Source: Moheibacter lacus
Lineage (GTDB): Bacteria > Bacteroidota > Bacteroidia > Flavobacteriales > Weeksellaceae
DNA length: 64,000 bases
Direction of reading: 5' to 3'
Assembly: GCF_014042165.1 (NCBI RefSeq)
Contig: NZ_JACDZE010000001.1
Span: 1-64,000 of the forward strand
Part shown: one piece after another, positions 1 to 8,008 of the stretch
How the letters are laid out: the number at the start of each line of letters is the position of its first letter
Numbering within the stretch: the stretch's first letter is position 1
Notes under the pieces: model-generated
The model's input: the letters and a program-made list of their open reading frames with translations, nothing else
What the model was told of the DNA's origin: nothing
Databases searched by the model: none
Translations under genes and position numbers: made by a program

Positions 1-510
1 TATCAAAAGCAGCTTGCTTACGAAAGCCGCTATGTGCAACCAAATGAAAACGGACAGGTTGCCAGCTTTATGCTGAAATACAAAAATGGACATTCTCAAA
101 TCAAAGCGGCTTATTCCAAAGCTTTTGAAACGGGCAGGTATTTATTCCCGAAGGAATTAGGAAGGGATCAGTTTTATACTTCCATGCCCAGAAGTCGTAT
201 GGAAGGACTTGGAGAAATTGATGTCTTTGCCATTGGTTATCAGCACAATTGGAAGCATTTATTTTTGAATATAGATGCTACAACAACTCACGGAGCAGTA
301 ATAAATGATTATGTATTAAACAAATACAATATCGATGATAATTACCAGATCAATACACGATTGCATTATGAATTTTCCAATTTTTTAAAAGGTCTTCATA
401 TCGAGTTGCTGTATGTCTGGAAACAAAACAAAAACGAGCCTAATACAAAATTGGTTGCGCAAAGAAGCGATTACAACCAAATCAATCTAATAACAAATTT
501 TAATTTTTAA
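1..510 (+). CDS. OprD-like outer-membrane porin, C-terminal part (5' end outside window)
   Basis: The reading frame is open from base 1, so only the last 169 residues are seen. The protein alternates short hydrophobic and polar stretches as in transmembrane beta strands and ends in Asn-Phe-Asn-Phe; a terminal aromatic residue is typical of outer-membrane barrels. The segment FPKELGRDQFYTS followed by PRSRMEGLG resembles the C-terminal part of OprD-family porins, which pass small substrates through the outer membrane; this is from memory of the family. It lies 5 bp upstream of a YeeE/YedE-type permease, so the pair could pass a sulfur compound across both membranes, but that is inference. The GTG at 34 is not the start. 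Confidence 0.6.
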   Translation, partial: YQKQLAYESRYVQPNENGQVASFMLKYKNGHSQIKAAYSKAFETGRYLFPKELGRDQFYTSMPRSRMEGLGEIDVFAIGYQHNWKHLFLNIDATTTHGAVINDYVLNKYNIDDNYQINTRLHYEFSNFLKGLHIELLYVWKQNKNEPNTKLVAQRSDYNQINLITNFNF

Positions 511-515
511 AAGCA

Positions 516-929
516 ATGAAAAATATAGTTTACTTACTAATCGGAACATTTTTCGGAATTGTTATGTACAAATCCGAAGCGGCATCCTGGTTCAGAATAT
601 ATGAAATGTTCCAGTTCCAATCCATTCACATGTATGGTTTAATGGGAACTGCTTTAGCAGTAGGAATAATCGTAGTACAATACATCAAAAGAAACAAGGT
701 AAAAGATATTACTGGAAATCCTATTGTTATTGCAGACAAGGATAAAAGTATTCCACGCTATTTAATAGGTGGTATTCTTTTTGGTTTAGGCTGGGCATTG
801 GCGGGTGCATGCCCAGGGCCTATGTTTGTAATGACAGGTGCGGGATATTTCCCAATTTTAGTTGTAATTTTAGGAGCGATATTAGGAACCTGGCTTTACG
901 GTCTGATGAAAGATAAATTGCCTCATTAA
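516..929 (+). CDS. YeeE/YedE-type (DUF6691-like) membrane protein, putative sulfur-compound transporter
   Basis: A 137-residue protein with about four hydrophobic segments (roughly residues 3-18, 38-55, 81-98 and 105-130). The segment GACPGP with Cys99 is the conserved cysteine motif of the YeeE/YedE family, which imports thiosulfate or related sulfur species through cysteine relays. Full YeeE proteins are about twice this length; Bacteroidota often split the family over two adjacent genes. Only the second half-type is visible here, and the partner would be upstream of the window or absent. It is packed between a porin and a Crp/Fnr regulator (5 and 12 bp gaps), so all are probably co-transcribed. 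Substrate is inferred from the family and the sulfur genes downstream. Confidence 0.75.
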   Translation: MKNIVYLLIGTFFGIVMYKSEAASWFRIYEMFQFQSIHMYGLMGTALAVGIIVVQYIKRNKVKDITGNPIVIADKDKSIPRYLIGGILFGLGWALAGACPGPMFVMTGAGYFPILVVILGAILGTWLYGLMKDKLPH

Positions 930-941
930 ATCAAAATAAAT

Positions 942-1571
942 ATGGAAGAATTAATCCGTGACACCTATAGAGGGATATTTGAAAAAGAGCTGATTGAAGA
1001 AATAATTTCAGTTGCGAAGCTGGTCGAATTTAAGGAAGGTGATGTGTTAATCGATATAGGAAAATATATCAAAACCATGCCTTTGCTTATTAGTGGTGCT
1101 ATAAAAATAATGCGTGAGGATTTTGATACAGGTGAACTGTTGCTATACTTCATCGAAAAAGGAGATACTTGCTCTATGACACTTACCTGCTGTATGGGCG
1201 ATAAAAAAAGTGAAATTCGTGCCGTAGCAGAAAACAATGGTTTGGTAGCGATGATTCCCGTAGGGAAAATGGAAGAATGGATGGGTAAATATAAAAGCTG
1301 GCGTGCTTTTGTTTTTGAAAGTTATAATAACCGTTTCAATGAGATGCTCGCAGCCATAGACAATATAGCATTTACCAATATGGATAAGCGACTTTATAAT
1401 TACTTGTTTGAAAAGAGTAAAATAAACGACTCCAATATCATTACCAAAACCCATCAGGAAATTGCTTACGAATTAAACAGTTCCCGTGTAGTAATTTCAC
1501 GATTGCTGAAAGCATTGGAAAATGAAGGAAAAATAAAACTGAACCGTAATAATATAGAGTTATTATCTTAA
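942..1571 (+). CDS. Crp/Fnr family transcriptional regulator
   Basis: A 209-residue protein with an N-terminal cyclic-nucleotide-binding-like beta barrel (about 25-115), a dimerisation helix (about 115-145) and a C-terminal winged helix (about 150-205). The recognition helix reads SRVVISRLLKALE (181-193). Aligned by eye to E. coli Crp and Fnr, the arginine and Ser-Arg contacts are kept, but the key glutamate (Crp Glu181, Fnr Glu209) is Val183, so a different DNA motif is expected. Cys77, Cys83 and Cys84 cluster in the beta-roll region (CSMTLTCC) and could sense thiols, persulfides or a metal. It is the only Crp-type regulator in the window and the natural candidate for binding the six GTAAC-N4-GTTAC sites downstream; that link is inference. 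Confidence 0.9.
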   Translation: MEELIRDTYRGIFEKELIEEIISVAKLVEFKEGDVLIDIGKYIKTMPLLISGAIKIMREDFDTGELLLYFIEKGDTCSMTLTCCMGDKKSEIRAVAENNGLVAMIPVGKMEEWMGKYKSWRAFVFESYNNRFNEMLAAIDNIAFTNMDKRLYNYLFEKSKINDSNIITKTHQEIAYELNSSRVVISRLLKALENEGKIKLNRNNIELLS

Positions 1572-1578
1572 TTGATAA

Positions 1579-1908
1579 ATGGATAAAAAAGAAGTCAATC
1601 AAGTTTCGGTTTCATTCAAAAAAGATCTAATACTTCGGGAGCAATTAGCCATCCAGCGTACATTCCTTGCTAACCAATCTACCTTCTTATCATTTTTAAG
1701 AAGTTCCATGTATTTTTTGGTAGCAGGCTTAAGTGTAAATAAGTTGGTAGCAGGTGAAGAGGCGGTAATTTTTGAGTACATTTTGTTCGTTATATCTGGT
1801 CTTTTACTAATTGTGAGTATTATAAATTATTTCCGAAACCATAAGAAAATCAAACAAAGTGAAATTCATATCGGCGATTATAAGCTGAAATATGAAAAAG
1901 ATAAATAA
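1579..1908 (+). CDS. DUF202 (YidH-like) membrane protein
   Basis: A 109-residue protein. The segment LAIQRTFLAN at residues 23-32 matches the signature of DUF202 proteins, followed by two hydrophobic helices (about 44-60 and 67-85) and a charged C-terminal tail. DUF202 proteins are small inner-membrane proteins of unknown function. It begins 7 bp after the Crp/Fnr gene and is probably the last gene of the porin-permease-regulator operon, because the next gene has its own promoter at 1954-1997. Confidence 0.75.
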   Translation: MDKKEVNQVSVSFKKDLILREQLAIQRTFLANQSTFLSFLRSSMYFLVAGLSVNKLVAGEEAVIFEYILFVISGLLLIVSIINYFRNHKKIKQSEIHIGDYKLKYEKDK

Positions 1909-1953
1909 AATTTTCATCAACAGCACATTGTTCCAAAGTAAAGTTTTTCTTGT

Positions 1954-1997
1954 GTAACAATGGTTACTGTACCTATCTCGGTTTCAAGCTAATTTTC
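1954..1997 (+). promoter_or_regulatory. Crp/Fnr-type operator plus -7 box, site A (upstream of DinB gene)
   Basis: The perfect inverted repeat GTAAC-AATG-GTTAC is at 1954-1967 (centre 1960.5). A -7-like box TAATTTTC (consensus TAnnTTTG, last base differs) is at 1990-1997, its first base 29.5 bp from the dyad centre. The start codon follows at 2020. No TTTG -33 element is present at the usual distance; the palindrome's right half takes that place, as in class II activation. Confidence 0.8.
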
Positions 1998-2019
1998 ACT
2001 AACGAAAATTTTAAGAAAA

Positions 2020-2565
2020 ATGGAAAATAAGGCAACAATACAGGAGTTCAATCGGTTTTTAAGCATTCATGAACAATTGTATCTTCAAACCCTGAAATTA
2101 CTGAAAGATGTTCCCGATGAAGTGTTTAAAAGTACACCAATTGATAACGATGTGATGTATCTCGGAACTCGTGTGAACACGATTAATATAGGTGGATTAA
2201 TCCGTCATTTTGTATTGGCAGAAATTCATTGGTTTCAGGCAATGAAAGAAGGCGAAAATGGATTGCCAATTCCAAAACCTGATAATGCTTCTTTGTTGGA
2301 AAACATTGCAGATGGAAAAGAATTGGTCGAGAAATACAAGGAAGTTTTTCCCAAAGGATTTGAAATATTGAAAAGCTATACCGAAGAAGATTTGAACAAA
2401 ACCGTTTCTTTTATGGGTAGAACTTATTCCGTAATGGCATTTTTGTGGATTACGTTTGGGCATCATTCGTATCATTTGGGACAAGTGGATATGCTTATGC
2501 GTCAAAATGGAATTTATCCGGCTGAATATATGGAATGGCCCAACACTTCAACCTTAATAGGCTAA
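2020..2565 (+). CDS. DinB family protein
   Basis: A 181-residue predicted four-helix-bundle protein of the DinB/YfiT superfamily. Candidate metal ligands are His63 and His70 (RHFVLAEIH) and His148, His149 and His152 (FGHHSYH), matching the spaced histidines that bind a divalent metal in this fold. Many members are thiol-dependent transferases or detoxification enzymes that use low-molecular-weight thiols; the substrate here is unknown. Its stop overlaps the start of the next gene (TAATG), indicating translational coupling, and it has its own GTAAC-N4-GTTAC promoter module. Confidence 0.8.
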   Translation: MENKATIQEFNRFLSIHEQLYLQTLKLLKDVPDEVFKSTPIDNDVMYLGTRVNTINIGGLIRHFVLAEIHWFQAMKEGENGLPIPKPDNASLLENIADGKELVEKYKEVFPKGFEILKSYTEEDLNKTVSFMGRTYSVMAFLWITFGHHSYHLGQVDMLMRQNGIYPAEYMEWPNTSTLIG

Positions 2566-2930
2566 TGGAAAACATTAGAAAAAAGTACGAAGAACTGCTG
2601 GGTTTCGTTCCGGAAAACATCGAAAAAAGGTTAAAATTGGCAGCACTTTCAGACGAAACAGATGCCATAGAAATCATCGAAAAATACCGTGAGAAGCTGA
2701 TTTATAGAAATCCGTTGGACAAGAAAACCCAGCAATTGGTTCACTTTGCTTTACTGATTGGCGGAATGCACAAAGAACCTGCAAAATTGCACGCCAAAGG
2801 AGCATTGAAAGCCGGAGCAACCGTGAAAGAACTTTTTGGAGTTTGCGAAACCGCAGCCATTACAGGTGGAATGCCTGCATTTAGCATGGCAGTAGATTGT
2901 GTGTTTGAAGCAATTGAAAATCCTGGTTAG
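2565..2930 (+). CDS. Carboxymuconolactone decarboxylase (CMD) family protein
   Basis: A 121-residue protein; the segments VHFALLIGGM and LHAKGALKAGATVKELFGVCETAAITGG are typical of the CMD/AhpD fold. It lacks the CxxCxxxH catalytic motif of AhpD peroxiredoxin reductases, having one cysteine in FGVCETAA, so it belongs to the CMD-like branch of mostly unknown function. An in-frame ATG at 2535 would overlap the DinB gene by 31 bp; I chose 2565 because it forms a TAATG junction with the DinB stop and leaves a normal family start. A rho-independent terminator follows, so DinB and CMD form a two-gene unit. Confidence 0.75.
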   Translation: MENIRKKYEELLGFVPENIEKRLKLAALSDETDAIEIIEKYREKLIYRNPLDKKTQQLVHFALLIGGMHKEPAKLHAKGALKAGATVKELFGVCETAAITGGMPAFSMAVDCVFEAIENPG

Positions 2931-2953
2931 AAAGCTGCTTAATAGCTTTATTG

Positions 2954-2985
2954 AAAAACGAGGATTTAATGTCCTCGTTTTTTTT
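2954..2985 (+). terminator. Rho-independent terminator after DinB-CMD unit
   Basis: Stem ACGAGGA (2958-2964) pairs with TCCTCGT (2972-2978) around a 7-nt loop and is followed by a run of T. Flanking A and T runs lengthen the stem. It lies 24 bp after the CMD stop. Confidence 0.85.
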
Positions 2986-2988
2986 GCT

Positions 2989-3034
2989 CTGTAACTTATG
3001 TTACAGTGTAACTTAATGAGACAAACTACTTTTG
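2989..3034 (+). promoter_or_regulatory. Crp/Fnr-type operator plus -7 box, site B (upstream of tetR-efflux operon)
   Basis: The palindrome CTGTAAC-TTAT-GTTACAG is at 2989-3006, with core GTAAC-N4-GTTAC at 2991-3004 (centre 2997.5). A perfect -7 box TACTTTTG is at 3027-3034, its first base 29.5 bp from the dyad. The TetR start codon is at 3058. An extra half site GTAAC lies just downstream, around 3008-3012. This is the longest of the six palindromes. Confidence 0.85.
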
Positions 3035-3057
3035 CTTTTTTAAATAGTTTGGATTAA

Positions 3058-3639
3058 ATGAATTTGTCTGAAAGACAGCTGGAAATAATAAAGGCATCAG
3101 GTAAAATATTGATGGAAAGCGGCATTGCAGGACTTACAACTAAAAATTTGGCTCGTGAAATGCATTTTTCAGAAAGTGCTTTGTATCGTCATTTCAAAAA
3201 TAAAGAGGCAATCGTAATACTATTAATTGCTTATTTATCAGAAAATATTACCCAGCGTTTTGATGCCATTATCAATACAAAGCAATCACCGGAAGAAAAG
3301 TTTACAACACTTTTTAAAAGTCAGTTTTCGTATTTCAAACAAAATCCGTGTTTCATCAATATTGTTTTATCAGACGGGTTGATTGATAATTCTGATGAGG
3401 TAAAAAATGCCATACAGCAATTATTACAAACCAATTTCATCCGTATCAATTCCCTGATAAAGGAAGGACAAGAGACAGGGGGTTTTAGAACAGTAATAGC
3501 TTCAGAAGAACTCGTGCATATTGTTATGGGAACGTTTCGGCTGCAAATGCTGAAGTGGAAATTGGCTTCTTTTGAATTTGATATTGAGGTTCAGGGACAA
3601 AAAACAATGAATAGCATTTTAGCTTTAATAAAGGTCTAA
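3058..3639 (+). CDS. TetR/AcrR family transcriptional regulator
   Basis: A 193-residue protein with an N-terminal helix-turn-helix (about residues 20-55; segment LTTKNLAREMHFSESALYRHF) followed by an all-helical ligand-binding domain. Such proteins usually repress a neighbouring efflux operon until a ligand binds. It is the first gene of a run that continues as TolC, adaptor, permease and ATPase with gaps of 3-18 bp. It therefore probably autoregulates the operon, on top of the Crp/Fnr-type promoter at 2989-3034. Ligand unknown. Confidence 0.9.
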   Translation: MNLSERQLEIIKASGKILMESGIAGLTTKNLAREMHFSESALYRHFKNKEAIVILLIAYLSENITQRFDAIINTKQSPEEKFTTLFKSQFSYFKQNPCFINIVLSDGLIDNSDEVKNAIQQLLQTNFIRINSLIKEGQETGGFRTVIASEELVHIVMGTFRLQMLKWKLASFEFDIEVQGQKTMNSILALIKV

Positions 3640-3657
3640 TTTATAATATTTTTTTGA

Positions 3658-4983
3658 ATGAGAAAGTTAGTGAATATTCACAAACATAAATTGCTTATAG
3701 TCATCCTTTTCTTGCCTGTTATGGTATGGTCGCAAGAGAAGAAAGAATTTCATACGCTGGACGAAGTACTTGCCTTTGCAAAGGAGAAAAAAGTCAGTTT
3801 CAGGAATGACATCATCCAGCAAAATTTAGCAGAGCTGAACAGAAAAACAGCAGTTGGAAATGCCTTTAATCCGAGAATTCCTGTATCGGCTCAGGTAATT
3901 GATAATATGAATTTGCAAACCAATTATATTCCTGCCGAAGTTTTCGGCGGTTTGCCCGGTTCTTTTCGTGAAATCACAATGGGGTTGCAATATGTCAGTA
4001 CATTCAGCATACAACCGCAGTTCGATATTATTAACCTTGGAAAAATAAGCCGTATAAAACTTGCCAAAACCAATCAGGAACTGGTAGCCAATCAGCAAAA
4101 AATAAACGAATGGACTATTTATGACCAATTGAACGGTATTTACTTTAATATCTTATCGTTTCAGGGACAGCAAAAGATGGTAGAGCAGAATATCGTCATT
4201 GCAAAACAAATTTTAACCATCGTAAACAACAGGTTTGAAGAAGGGATTGTGCGAAAACAAGATGTAAACGAAGCCGAGGTGAACCTCATTCGATTACAGG
4301 ATCAGCTTTCGCAATTGCAATTTAATATCCAAATCCAACAGCAAAATCTTGCTTTGTTTTTCGAGAATGAAGCCAGTCCCATTTTAAATCAAAACATTCG
4401 AGATTTTGATCATAAACAAATATTGACAGAAGCAAAAAACAATTTATGGGTAAACCATTATCAGCTGAGAGAAAAAATGGCAGAACAGGAATGGAAAGCG
4501 GCACAGAAACAACAGTTACCCGTTTTGGGATTTGTATCTTCCTTTAATTGGCAAAACTTGAGTAATGAGTCCTTTTTTCACCCTAATTCCAATTGGATTG
4601 ATTTTAATTACGTTGGTCTTCGTTTGAGTTGGGATTTACCTACTACCGTTTCAAAATATTCGGCGGTAAAAGAGAAAAAAATGCAATGGCAAATGGCCGA
4701 AAATGATCGTATTCATTTTTCGCGTGAGAACGAAACCCGCAACAACAATTTGTTGGTGGAGTACGAAAAAGCATCTTCACAGCTCGAAAACTTTAAGAAA
4801 ATTCAAACCTTGAAAGAAGATACTTATCAGAAATACTTCGATCAATATCAGGAAAATATTCTGCCCTTAGACAAATTACTTACTGCACAAACGGATATGT
4901 TGCTGAGCCAGCTAAATGTTATTACAGCTTTGGCAGGCATTGGATTTAGTGAAAATAAAATTATCATCAATAATAAGTTTTAG
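3658..4983 (+). CDS. TolC family outer-membrane efflux protein
   Basis: A 441-residue protein with an N-terminal signal peptide (hydrophobic residues about 11-24, ending VWSQ). Two long helical repeats are seen, with segments such as LTIVNNRFEEGIVRKQDVNEAEVNL and a second copy near residues 385-425, typical of TolC/OEP channels. It would supply the outer-membrane duct of a tripartite pump with the adaptor and FtsX-like ABC transporter encoded next (4 bp gap). Length fits the family. Confidence 0.9.
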   Translation: MRKLVNIHKHKLLIVILFLPVMVWSQEKKEFHTLDEVLAFAKEKKVSFRNDIIQQNLAELNRKTAVGNAFNPRIPVSAQVIDNMNLQTNYIPAEVFGGLPGSFREITMGLQYVSTFSIQPQFDIINLGKISRIKLAKTNQELVANQQKINEWTIYDQLNGIYFNILSFQGQQKMVEQNIVIAKQILTIVNNRFEEGIVRKQDVNEAEVNLIRLQDQLSQLQFNIQIQQQNLALFFENEASPILNQNIRDFDHKQILTEAKNNLWVNHYQLREKMAEQEWKAAQKQQLPVLGFVSSFNWQNLSNESFFHPNSNWIDFNYVGLRLSWDLPTTVSKYSAVKEKKMQWQMAENDRIHFSRENETRNNNLLVEYEKASSQLENFKKIQTLKEDTYQKYFDQYQENILPLDKLLTAQTDMLLSQLNVITALAGIGFSENKIIINNKF

Positions 4984-4987
4984 ACGT

Positions 4988-6079
4988 ATGAAAATAAAGT
5001 TGTTCGTTACCATTGTACTGTTTGTTACACTACAATCCTGTGGTTCAAAGGAAGAAGCACAGCCGGTGGTAAAAGATATAAAAGAATTAGTTTTTGCATC
5101 GGGAATGCTCGATTGGGATGATGCCTATCATCTGACGGCACAAACAGATGGCATATTGACCGAAGCTAATTTTGAGGTAGGAGACAAAATGAATACAGGA
5201 AAGATCATTGCGATTATCGACAATCCGTCTAACCGTATCAATACGCATTCGGCAGAGGAACAATTAACCATTGCCAACGAAAACCTAACGGAAAATTCGC
5301 CTGCCATTCAGCAACTGGAACAAAACATTCGCTATGCAGAAAGCAAATACGAGCAAGACAAACAACAAGCTGAACGTTATGAACGACTGTTCCAAAAGCA
5401 AAGTGTAGCCAAGGTAGAATTTGAAAATATGCAACTGGCAGCAAAAAATTCACTGGCACAGCTGAATGCCTTAAAAAAGCAAAAAGCAGAACTATTGCAA
5501 CGTGCCAAATCACAGCAGATTTCTAACAAAAATCAGCTACAAAACAGCAAAGTGATAGAACGATACAATCAATTGATAATACCTCAAAGTGGTACGATTG
5601 TCAACAAGCTGAAATCAACAGGAGATTATGTCAAAAAAGGAGATATTGTTGCTACAATTGCTGATGATAGCAAGCCGGAAGTGGTATTGAATGTAGATGA
5701 AAAAAGCATCGGAAAAGTAAAATTGGGACAATTGGTTTATATCCAGTTCAACACAGATAAAAGCAACGTGTACGAAGGCAAAATCAGTGAAATAGTGGCT
5801 GCATTTGATGAAAAAACACAATCATTTGTTGTAAAAGTGTTGCTGAATGAAGCACCTTCAAGTAGTATTTACGGCACACAGTTGGAAGCCAATATTTTGA
5901 CAAGCGAAAAGAAGAATGCTTTATTAATTCCGAGAAGTTATTTGGGCTTTGGAAATAAGGTAAAACTAAAAGGAAAAGACGACCCCGTTGTTGTAAAAAC
6001 AGGTATTATTTCTACCGAATATGTAGAAATATTGGAAGGAATCAGTAAAGATGATATTCTGGAACATATAAAACCTTAG
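4988..6079 (+). CDS. HlyD/RND-type periplasmic adaptor lipoprotein
   Basis: A 363-residue membrane-fusion protein. The ATG at 4988 gives a lipoprotein signal peptide with lipobox LQSC and lipidated Cys18; the in-frame start at 4916 lies inside tolC and is rejected. A half lipoyl domain (about 45-90), a long coiled-coil hairpin rich in Gln, Glu and Lys (about 95-185), the second lipoyl half and beta-barrel domains follow. It would bridge the inner-membrane ABC transporter and the TolC channel. Gaps to neighbours are 4 bp each. Confidence 0.88.
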   Translation: MKIKLFVTIVLFVTLQSCGSKEEAQPVVKDIKELVFASGMLDWDDAYHLTAQTDGILTEANFEVGDKMNTGKIIAIIDNPSNRINTHSAEEQLTIANENLTENSPAIQQLEQNIRYAESKYEQDKQQAERYERLFQKQSVAKVEFENMQLAAKNSLAQLNALKKQKAELLQRAKSQQISNKNQLQNSKVIERYNQLIIPQSGTIVNKLKSTGDYVKKGDIVATIADDSKPEVVLNVDEKSIGKVKLGQLVYIQFNTDKSNVYEGKISEIVAAFDEKTQSFVVKVLLNEAPSSSIYGTQLEANILTSEKKNALLIPRSYLGFGNKVKLKGKDDPVVVKTGIISTEYVEILEGISKDDILEHIKP

Positions 6080-6083
6080 GCTA

Positions 6084-7307
6084 ATGAATATTAATACAGA
6101 CATAGCCAGAACCTATCTGTTTTCGGGCAAAAAAATGACTGCTGTAGCCGTTCTTGGTGTGTTGCTCGGAATGTCGATCTATATTTTCATGAACAGTTTA
6201 CTGGTTGGTTTTGATAAAACATCTGACGAAAATATTTTCAAAAATACGCCACATATTCGGTTGTTTAATGATGATGTCATCAGCAAAAATCTGGTAAGTG
6301 ATACTGCTGCCGAATACCTGATTTCTAATCCGAAAGTAGTACCCAAAGTCAATACTATCATTAACCCGAACGGAATTGCAGAAATGGTACAACAACAGAA
6401 GGAAGTAACTGTGGTAACAGCCCAGGTCAACACAAGTGTGTTTTATAATAACGGAAGAACTCAGGTAAGTGGATTAATCATCGGGATAAAGCCAGATGAA
6501 GCAGATATGATGTACAGCATTACTTCATCAATGGTTGAAGGTAAATTTGAAACCCTGAAATCCGACCCGAACGGCATCGTAATCGGTATAGGAATAGCAG
6601 AAAAAATGAACTTGGCACTTGGTGATAACATCAATCTTACATCACAAAAAGGTGTAACTAAGAACCTGCGTGTAGCAGGTATTTTTCGATCATTTAATTC
6701 AACTGCCGACGACACCAAATCGTACGTTAATCTATACACCGCTCAGCAATTGCTCAAAGAAAACAATGTGTATGTAACAGACATCAGTGTCAATGTAAAA
6801 GATCCGCACCAGGCGGCAGCCGTTGCCGAAAAGTTATCTCAATTAACCGGATACAAATCCGAAGATTGGAAAGAGAGTAACGAATCGCTGATGGCACTCA
6901 GCAAAATGCGGTTCATTATGATCAATTTTGTCTCTACAGCCATTATGCTCATTGCCGGTTTTGGCATTTACAATATCCTGAACATGACCGTTTCCCAAAA
7001 AATAAATGACATTGCCATATTAAAGGCTATTGGTTTTAAAGGGAATGACGTGATACGGATTTTTGTAACGCAGGCATTATCTATTGGGTTGATCGGTGTA
7101 GTTGGCGGAATGTTGATGGCATTGCTAATGATTACCTTGTTGAAAAAGGTTTACATCGGTGGTGACATCGGATACTTTCCTGTAGATTATGAACTGCAGA
7201 AATTCATTCAGGGAATTGTTATGGGCTTAGTGATTACATTTTTTGCAGGATACATTCCTGCCCGTAAAGCAGCAAAAGTAGATCCGGTCAGCATTTTTAG
7301 AAAGTAA
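6084..7307 (+). CDS. ABC transporter permease, MacB/FtsX type
   Basis: A 407-residue protein with one N-terminal membrane helix (about 18-36), a large periplasmic domain (about 40-275) and three C-terminal helices (about 280-305, 325-355 and 373-395). The end, YIPARKAAKVDPVSIFRK, matches the FtsX/MacB C-terminal signature. It is the inner-membrane part of a MacAB-TolC-like pump, with the ATPase as a separate gene 3 bp downstream. Such pumps export lipids, peptides or hydrophobic drugs; the substrate here is not evident. Confidence 0.88.
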   Translation: MNINTDIARTYLFSGKKMTAVAVLGVLLGMSIYIFMNSLLVGFDKTSDENIFKNTPHIRLFNDDVISKNLVSDTAAEYLISNPKVVPKVNTIINPNGIAEMVQQQKEVTVVTAQVNTSVFYNNGRTQVSGLIIGIKPDEADMMYSITSSMVEGKFETLKSDPNGIVIGIGIAEKMNLALGDNINLTSQKGVTKNLRVAGIFRSFNSTADDTKSYVNLYTAQQLLKENNVYVTDISVNVKDPHQAAAVAEKLSQLTGYKSEDWKESNESLMALSKMRFIMINFVSTAIMLIAGFGIYNILNMTVSQKINDIAILKAIGFKGNDVIRIFVTQALSIGLIGVVGGMLMALLMITLLKKVYIGGDIGYFPVDYELQKFIQGIVMGLVITFFAGYIPARKAAKVDPVSIFRK

Positions 7308-7310
7308 ATC

Positions 7311-8003
7311 ATGGATAAGAATATCGTTTTAAAAACAGAAAATATCGACAAGTATTTTTATGACCCGGTAGAATTTCAGGTGTTGAAAAATATTGGTTTT
7401 GAGGTAGAGAGAGGAGAATTCTTAACACTTGTCGGGAAGTCAGGGAGTGGCAAATCTACTTTGCTCTATATCCTCTCCACTATGGACAGAGACTACAATG
7501 GAAATTTAGTGATAGATAATGAATTAATTACCGGAAAATCGGTTGATGAACTGGCTGCGATCCGAAACGAAAAAATAGGTTTTGTATTCCAGTTTCATTA
7601 CCTGCTGTCAGAATTTACCTGTCTGAAAAATGTTATGATTCCTGCACTGAAATTGGGTAGGTTTTCCCCAAAAGAAATAGAAGAACGGGCTTATGAAAAG
7701 TTAAAAATGCTGGGTATGGAAGATCAGGCTCTCAAACCTGCGAATAAACTTTCGGGTGGACAGCAACAACGTGTTGCCATTGCCAGAGCGTTAATTAATG
7801 ATCCTTTGATTATTATGGGTGATGAGCCAACAGGTAATTTGGACAGTAAAAATACAGACATTGTTTTTGATATTTTCAAAGACCTGACCCACAGTTTCGG
7901 ACAAACCATTATCGCTGTAACCCACGATGATGAATTTGCTCAAAAAAGTGACCGAACCATAGAAATGAAAGACGGCTACATCATTGGCGGACATAAAAAT
8001 TAA
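7311..8003 (+). CDS. ABC transporter ATP-binding protein (LolD/MacB type)
   Basis: A 230-residue ATPase. Walker A GKSGSGKST is at residues 42-50, the signature LSGGQQQR at 147-154, Walker B LIIMGDE at about 166-172, and the H-loop is in AVTHDD. The segment MGDEPTGNLDS is characteristic of the LolD/MacB/FtsE subgroup, which pairs with FtsX-like permeases such as the one encoded just upstream. It powers the tripartite efflux system. Confidence 0.92.
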   Translation: MDKNIVLKTENIDKYFYDPVEFQVLKNIGFEVERGEFLTLVGKSGSGKSTLLYILSTMDRDYNGNLVIDNELITGKSVDELAAIRNEKIGFVFQFHYLLSEFTCLKNVMIPALKLGRFSPKEIEERAYEKLKMLGMEDQALKPANKLSGGQQQRVAIARALINDPLIIMGDEPTGNLDSKNTDIVFDIFKDLTHSFGQTIIAVTHDDEFAQKSDRTIEMKDGYIIGGHKN

Positions 8004-8008
8004 GTGCA

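Noticed and set aside
3007-3020. Second operator downstream of site B (GTAAC near 3008-3012)
   Set aside because: Only one half-site is present and there is no matching GTTAC at 4-bp spacing.
4916-4987. Earlier start of the HlyD-type gene at 4916
   Set aside because: It overlaps tolC and would place 24 residues before a clear lipoprotein signal peptide.
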